64,000 bases of DNA from Agriotes lineatus (taxonomy: Eukaryota > Arthropoda > Insecta > Coleoptera > Elateridae). A program made the position numbers and the translations under genes. Shown here one piece after another: positions 58,175 to 64,000 of the stretch. Within the stretch, counting starts at the first letter, position 1. Every line of letters begins with the position of its first letter. The notes beneath the pieces were generated by a model. It was not told the DNA's origin. It saw only the letters and a list, made by a program, of their open reading frames with translations, and searched no databases. The stretch lies in assembly GCA_940337035.1 (NCBI GenBank), contig CALNHX010001053.1, positions 1 through 64,000 of the forward strand. The letters run 5' to 3'.

Positions 58175-58375
58175 CAAGATGACCAAGAGATCAGCTCCGT
58201 GGCTTCGGTAGCTGCGCCCACAGATACTTCGCGTGGAGTCTCTTTTTGTTTGGACTTACGCACAGGTCGCTTATTACGGAGCGACTCTGCCCCGCTGCCT
58301 CAAAAGCGTGACGTTACACCAAACCGCTACGTCACTCCGTCGCATGCAAGTTCTAATAATAGTACACGGTATTAG
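58175..58375 (+). other. Candidate orphan exon, second copy
   Basis: Identical at every base to 27,895-28,095, including the acceptor-like tract before it and the TAG after 66 codons. Confidence 0.35.
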
Positions 58376-60065
58376 TATTCCGCTGGCTTGTACGTACATA
58401 ATAAGTTTTAATCTAATTACTACAATGTAAGAAATACAGTTTAGTCCTACACCTGGCAGAATGTTAGTTAAATGCTAAGGTGCTTATTAAATACGAAGGT
58501 GACACCAACCAGCTCTTTCCAGCCTGCTCTGTAATGCAAGATGATGCATTCCTTAAAATTAAAGAATTATATAACCACCAGCGCTAACAAAATAAAAAAG
58601 AGTATTTCACGACTTCCTTTCTTAGATTTTAAGAAAATTTACTAAAATCAATTAAAGGTTTTAATTTCTGAGATATCACATATATGATTTTTTTTACATG
58701 GAAACCATAGAATATGAATATTAGAAAGCGTTTTGCCGATTTTATTGATACTTTGTGTTGTGTTTTTATAAGTTTGTGTTCGATTCTGAAAATATGCTAC
58801 ACGAGAAATTTGTATACGAAAAATTAAATAAATAATCAATAATCTTTTACAAAAGAAAAACACTGTGATTCAGGAATTGTCTTGTGGTATAGCACAGTAT
58901 TGTATTTGTAGTGATTTTACTCTAAGTTGTTTTTTGTTGTAATGTATTTGAAGGTGCGTTAATTTTATTTAAGATTTATGTTGATTTTATTGGTCGTAAA
59001 TGTGCAACTGTTTATGTCTGTGCATGGCTTTGTTGGCAAATGAAAAAAAAATAAGCTAAATAATGAGCAAATAGGGATATTATTTCCTTGCAACGCTTTT
59101 CAGTGGCACATGTGTTCCAAGCGCTAGTGATTTCCAAGCGAAGGATGAACAAGGAAGCTAAAATTCGCATCTATGGGGTTTGCTATATTGCTAAACCGTA
59201 TTCATACGAGAGGCCCATAGCGTCCGAATTATTGTAAAATTCAATTACTAGAGTAAGGCTGAGACCAAAGTATGAAAATGCTCCAGTGTTTAGTTGCAAT
59301 TAATATTATCGCTAACAATAGGTTGTAGAAAGTAAAAAGATTCGAGCACGTCATTGCTCACTTAACAAATGCGCAATAAGCAATGCCGCAGTAAACAGAT
59401 TTCCAGTTTTTCCCCACAATCTGCAGGAAATCATAAGCGTAAACAGTAAGTCAACATCTTACATTAAGATGCATCATTTGAGTTCAAATGTTTGCGTCTC
59501 ACAAACTGCTCGAACACGAAAGGGAACGCAAGTAACTGAGGATGCAATATCCTAGATAGCCGGCGACCGCAAAACTGGGAGGTCAAGTTATGCAGGATTT
59601 TCTCTAGGTGAAGATGTGGAATCGTAGGAGGGGAAGGTGCAGTGAATAGCCTCCGAAGCTAGGTAATTGGAAAGAGTAGTTTTACACAAAACTGTTTACA
59701 GATCTGTAGTCTAGGTGCTTCAAGCGGTGGCAATAGAGCCCATAAGGGAAAAATATCAAACAGGGTAAACAAAGGCGTGAAATAATCACAAAATCGGTAA
59801 GAGACGTGTAAGAGCAAATTCAGATTTACGTACCGAAGTTGAAAGCAGGCCAGAGTTAAATATTGTTTAAGAAATATTTTCTAGCCCTGTCATAAGCAGA
59901 TTCATTTTAACTATTGCACACATAATACATAGATGCTAAACTTTTCAAAATATTGAAAGATTTAGATCCACATATGGGAAACCTCGAAAAAATTAACCAC
60001 GCAGCACTAGAAGCAATCTATCAATTAATCTTCCAAAATGGTCACAGGAAATAGCTTTCTTTATA
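58376..60065. other. Spacer, no gene recognised
   Basis: Collinear with 28,096-30,336, lacking the ~180-bp stretch (junction near 58,904) and the 398-bp segment (junction near 59,688). Confidence 0.4.
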
Positions 60066-60766
60066 CAGGGTGATTCAAATTAAGTGCGCACCATTGCTAT
60101 CTTTTTTATTATTGATTTTACAAAGTAGGTTAAATTATCAAACTAGTAGTGTTTTCGGTGCTGATTAATAAGCAATTAATAAAAAAAACAATCGAATAAC
60201 TCCTTGGCGACAAAATTTAAAAAAAAAATTTTTTTAATTAAAATACCCTGTATATTTTTCAAAAACTTGAAATAAAAATGAATTTGTGATATAAAAGTCT
60301 TAATACACTGTTGTCTTAAAATGAATACTAAAGGAGTTATCCCCAATAAGAAATAAATAAACAACACTAATTACTTTCGACAACCAAATGTACGACAAAT
60401 TGATTTTGACAGTTCTGATGTTTTCGTTATTGTTTTTGGTTTTAGTAGCAGCCTACTATGGTGTATTGTTGATATGGGTAAACTGAAATCTCCCCTAACT
60501 TATTTAATATTTATTTTAAGACAATAGTGTATTAAGACTTTTATATCACAAATTAATTTTTATTTCAAATTTTTGAAATATATACAGGGTGTTCCATTAA
60601 AAAAAAATAAAAGTATTAAATTTTGTCGCAAACTCGTTATTCTATTGTTTCTTTATTAATTGCATATTAATCAGCGCCAAAAACACTTCTAGTTTGCTAA
60701 TTTAACCTACTTTGCAAAATTAATAATAACAAAGATAGCAATGGTGCGCACTTAATTTGAATACTG
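60066..60766. mobile_element. 701-bp long-TIR foldback element, uninterrupted
   Basis: Starts CAGGGTGATTCAAATTAAG next to TA. Its ~260-bp arms are inverted repeats of each other, each containing gcgcaccattgctatctt near the tip and an inner acaccctgtatat/atacagggtgt pair. No coding capacity. It matches 30,337-32,160 minus the nested palindrome and about 100 bp of loop. Confidence 0.75.
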
Positions 60767-61744
60767 ACGATCTTTCCAAACATCACCAAAAATTTACCCA
60801 GATCAAAAGTTTTCAAAATGTACATGAAAATGGAAAAGAAGTTTAAGTAACTGAATGAACACGAAGGAAGAAGCAGCGACCTAACTTTCATCATAGTACT
60901 TGAAAATAGCTGACAACGCAAGACAATTCCTCAATTATAAATGAACTTAAATTAGTGGAAATTTATATATAACAAATAATTACAAAAAATGCCTAGAAGC
61001 GCCCATTTTTTTTTAACATTTGTGGTTCTGGAATTATTTAATATTATAGAATATGAATTTTTTGGAATTTTTCAAAACGGTGGTATATTATTAACATGGG
61101 ATCAGATTCCCTCGAAGTTCTGTTCAACTTTGACAATTTAATTAATCCTGAATATGTCCTAATAAGGAAGTTACCAATACAAAAGGAGAAAAATGTCCAC
61201 CATGTATATGGTCGTATTGTTATTAACGTAGAACGGCCACTTCTGAATATTTGAACAACAGTTTTTAATTTTTTGTAGTTTTGTTAACCTTCTAGCAGTT
61301 CCACTTTAACCAATTAATTAGAGTAAACTCTTACTTTGATTAAATGTGGTCATAGAATATGCCGGTCAAAACAATCTATCTTATTAGACTTCATCAGTGT
61401 TATTAGATGTGAGACAGTATTAGCTGTGAAATTGCCCATCCTGATTGCTATTTTTATACGTTAGTGGGAGACAATATCAGCATAGGTCTAGAAAGAATTT
61501 GCATTAATTTATTATCAAGGAACGATAAATATCAGAGGAACAGAAATAGACAACTTGGCTATAATAACCCTTTAAAGAAAGGAATTATAATAACATTTAG
61601 AAAGACATTTTCACAACAGCAAGAATTAACGACCTCCAGTGAACGAAGAAAACACATAATATACGAGATATGGAAGCAACATCGAAACTGAAATACATAA
61701 TCTACAAGTCAATAACTAAAGCTTGTAAAATGTAAGCAAATGCC
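60767..61744. other. Spacer with a small conserved frame
   Basis: Collinear with 32,161-33,136. Contains the second copy of the unknown 75-codon frame (61,464-61,691). No recognised gene. Confidence 0.4.
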
Positions 61745-62030
61745 GCTATCTAGGGACAACACCAAACAACTCAATTCAGGGTAACGGAAAAATCAAAGCA
61801 AGACCCCAGGCAGGATAGAAACGGTACTTATCGAACCAACTTTTGTTAAAATAGAAAAAACTGGAAAAAGATACAAAAGTAAAAGCGTATAGCACCTTAA
61901 TAAGATTTCTAAAAAAGGCGAACAACTGCGAACATCTGAACGGAAAATACGAAGAACAATTATGCGGCCAAAAAATTGAATGAAAACGAGTATAGACAAC
62001 TAATGAACTTTGCAATAAAAATGTAAATTG
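61745..62030 (+). pseudogene. Reverse-transcriptase tail relic upstream of alpha3
   Basis: Paralogue of 33,137-33,420 with the same motifs (RYLGTT, DTKVKAYSTLIRFLKK, NEYRQLMNF) and the same breaks. Confidence 0.7.
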
Positions 62031-62164
62031 AATGTGCCAAAAGAACGAAGTAGTATGAAAATAGTCTAAGCAAATCGATCAGGCTTGAATAAGGTAAACA
62101 CAATGAATGGTGGATAAAAAAAATATACAAAAAAGGTAAGCTTTCATACAGCAGAACAATTTAT

Positions 62165-62235
62165 GATGTAGCCATTGTCCCAAGTAATTAATATCTAGCA
62201 TTTGTTTTCCTTCCGAAATTGAAAAGCTGTGCGTT
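62165..62235 (+). promoter_or_regulatory. Conserved block upstream of alpha3
   Basis: Same as the block before alpha2 (ctagcatttgttttccttcc), 50-120 bp before the start codon. Confidence 0.35.
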
Positions 62236-62286
62236 ATTAAACTTTTAACAAGGACAAAGAAAAGGATAAAACTATAATCTTAGAAA

Positions 62287-62744
62287 ATGACAAAGACCAT
62301 TAAAATGTGTTCTTCATTTATTTTATATACCTTAGGAATAATTTTAATAATTTCACCTCCATGCAAACTTGGAAAAAAACAACTATTTTGGTACAGATGT
62401 TATACAATATGTACTTGTGCAGTATGGGTTGCACTCGACGCGTTTAGTATAACTAATAGATTGATCTATGCGTATCCTTTTTTTCCATCCAGGATGTCAG
62501 TAATATTAAATATATGTTCGTGTGTTACTTTCCTAATATATAATTTGATCGCAATTCTGATACCTGCGTTTTGGCAAATCACAAATTATAACTCTTTTAT
62601 GCGAGTACTTCTATCAAGCAACAAATATGCCACAACATTTGCTGGCATTTTCCAGTTGAAAATATATTCCCCTGAGTTACTTCTAGGACACGTCCTGTTC
62701 ATTGTCTTAGTTATCTATGACCATCATACGTATGCAGTCATAAT
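62287..62744 (+). pseudogene. Gustatory receptor alpha3, disrupted by a LINE
   Basis: The first ~151 codons of an alpha-type receptor are intact from the ATG at 62,287 (MTKTIKMCSSFILYTLG) through LLLGHVLFIVLVIYDHHTYA, nearly identical to alpha2. The exon then runs into an (ATA)n tract at 62,740 and foreign sequence instead of the codons found in alpha2 (IMDQISYYFF). The foreign DNA is a minus-strand non-LTR element. As it stands the frame ends soon after (stop at 62,827-62,829), giving a truncated product with four helices. The rest of the gene may lie beyond the window. Confidence 0.85.
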
Positions 62745-62769
62745 AATAATAATAATAATAATAATAATA
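62740..62769. repeat. (ATA)n tract, 3' tail of the minus-strand LINE
   Basis: About ten trinucleotide units exactly at the junction between receptor exon and LINE. CR1/L2-type LINEs often end in a short microsatellite in place of poly-A. Confidence 0.75.
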
Positions 62770-63025
62770 TTTATTCCATTATTTACATATGTACATATAT
62801 TTACAATTTATAATATAATGGAATCTTAAGGTGAAGTTCAGTAGCCTGTTTTTCAACTCCACCTTAAATATGCTATAAAAAAAACTTAATTGAATTTCGT
62901 GCCTAAAATACCTTTTAAACTTATTTTATTTATTTTTTGCTGTTGATGAGAAAGAGCAACTGAAATAATTGCAAACAAGCAGACAAGGACCACGTGAAGC
63001 ACACTGGTTTACAAAAAAATGATAA

Positions 63026-64000
63026 TTACTGATTATGAAATAAGTATTTAAAAAGAGCCGGTTTAAATCTTCGCAAAGATAAATTTTTAAAGCGTTTTGG
63101 CAAGTTATTTATCGTTTTCGCGACAGTGTAGGAAAATGACCTTTGGAAAAGAGCCAACCTGTGTTGAGGAACTGTCAGAGTCCATTTATGCCTCAGATTT
63201 AAATTATGTACATCTGTTCTGTAGGTAATTTTATTGTAAAGGTAAGCTGGTTGCTTTTCTACAATAATTTTCATAAATAACGAGGAACTCTGAAGAAGTC
63301 TTCGGTTTTTCATGTTCAGCCACCCAGTGTCAGATAATTTATATGAGATGTGCTCGTATTTTCTGATTCCATGAACATATCTCAAGCAGGCATTTTGGAC
63401 TCTCTGGATTCGTTTACATGAATCTAGATCCAAACAGGGATCATACACTTCAGAACAGAACGTGAAATGTGATAAAACAAGAGTTTCACAAAGAATCGAT
63501 TTTACTGCTTTATTGAGATATGATCTGTGAGGGTACAGCATTCTAAGATTACAGTATGCGTTTTGAATATATTTAGAAATTTGTTTTCTATACCTAAAGC
63601 TATTATCTAATATGAGACCTAGGTTTTTTGCTTCATCGACAACTGGTATAATTTTATTGTCAATGTGAATATTAAGTTGATTTTTCTTAACCTCACATTC
63701 ATGTTTATTTCCAAATATCAATACACAACATTTTTCAGGATTTAAAATTAAAGCATGTTTCCGGGTTGCGTCTGCGAGAGAATTCAGATCATTATTAATA
63801 CTAGCAACTGCATCATTAAAATTTCCTGGTGGAAAGGAGTAGTAAACCTGTGTATCGTCTGCATACATATGAATGTTGCAGATTTTAACATAATCATGAA
63901 GCTTAATCGTATATATAGAGTACAACAATGGACCAAGAATTGATCCCTGTGGAACCCCTCTTTTGATAAATTTCAACTTAGATAAGCGTCCATCGACTTT
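63026..64000 (-). CDS. LINE reverse transcriptase, 5'-partial
   Basis: The frame is open from the window edge (64,000) to a stop at 63,026, about 324 codons, with no internal stop. It begins inside the RT domain: GVPQGSILGPLLYSIY, then HMYADDTQVYY with the catalytic YADD, then NPEKCCVLIFG and the KNLGLILDNSF motif. The C-terminus (VQNACLRYVHGIRKYEHIS, ending RFKPALFKYLF) is typical of CR1/L2/Jockey-like elements and has no RNase H. This is a different family from the element at 6,205. The endonuclease would lie outside the window. The open frame suggests a fairly young insertion. Confidence 0.9.
   Translation of the reverse strand, partial: KVDGRLSKLKFIKRGVPQGSILGPLLYSIYTIKLHDYVKICNIHMYADDTQVYYSFPPGNFNDAVASINNDLNSLADATRKHALILNPEKCCVLIFGNKHECEVKKNQLNIHIDNKIIPVVDEAKNLGLILDNSFRYRKQISKYIQNAYCNLRMLYPHRSYLNKAVKSILCETLVLSHFTFCSEVYDPCLDLDSCKRIQRVQNACLRYVHGIRKYEHISYKLSDTGWLNMKNRRLLQSSSLFMKIIVEKQPAYLYNKITYRTDVHNLNLRHKWTLTVPQHRLALFQRSFSYTVAKTINNLPKRFKNLSLRRFKPALFKYLFHNQ

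Larger units (their letters stand above)
62740..64000 (-). mobile_element. Non-LTR retrotransposon (3' part), CR1/L2-like, in alpha3
   Basis: Oriented opposite to the receptor. Visible from its microsatellite 3' tail through a ~260-bp 3' UTR and the RT C-terminal coding part to the window edge. The 3' UTR has a potential stem (cttaaggtg...caccttaa, at about 62,825-62,866). The 5' end and target duplication are outside the window. Confidence 0.9.

Overview
This is a 64 kb piece of an insect genome. The evidence is a cluster of 7-transmembrane gustatory-receptor (Gr, 7tm_7 family) genes with phase-0 introns and GT/AG splice sites, an AT-rich background, and dense non-LTR, Tc1/mariner, MITE, SINE-like and solo-LTR debris. 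The insect order cannot be fixed from the sequence; the core of one tRNA-derived repeat faintly recalls SINEs of polyneopteran insects, but that is only a hint. There is no bacterial, phage or CRISPR content.

The layout is a tandem segmental duplication. Each unit carries one Gr of type alpha, a spacer (A), one Gr of type beta and a second spacer (B). Copy 1 is alpha1 (1-1154, 5' end outside the window), spacer A, beta1 (15,559-17,869) and spacer B up to about 33.6 kb. Copy 2 is alpha2 (33,679-35,461), spacer A', beta2 (48,033-49,922) and spacer B' up to about 62.2 kb. Copy 3 begins with alpha3 (62,287 onward). alpha2 (388 aa) and beta2 (397 aa) are intact two-exon genes. beta1 is broken by two 1-bp frameshifts. 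alpha3 is cut by a non-LTR retrotransposon of which 1.26 kb is visible on the minus strand (62,740-64,000).

The two copies date each other's insertions. Spacer A holds a full-length, apparently intact non-LTR retrotransposon (6,205-11,469; ORF1 plus a polyprotein with endonuclease, reverse transcriptase and RNase H) flanked by a 20-bp target-site duplication. The same target is present once, unfilled, in A' at 40,707-40,726. Spacer B, but not B', carries a 1.3 kb solo-LTR-like insertion (24,327-25,632), a 1,068-bp near-perfect palindrome (30,644-31,711) nested in an older TIR element, a 799-bp TIR element and a 464-bp intronic TIR element. A' carries a 2.9 kb segment (about 44,720-47,645) that A lacks.

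Relics of one kind of reverse transcriptase (the 'endonuclease-reverse transcriptase' type with a cellular-looking C-terminal tail) lie directly upstream of every Gr gene with visible 5' sequence and just downstream of alpha. The alpha receptor appears to sit inside a split relic, which suggests that retroelement sequence helped move or duplicate the receptors. A short stretch of spacer B/B' (27,722-28,100) is identical in both copies and contains a 66-codon open frame behind a good splice acceptor, a candidate non-receptor exon.

The receptors would act in the dendritic membrane of chemosensory neurons. Nothing here identifies a ligand. The other coding sequences are mobile-element genes.
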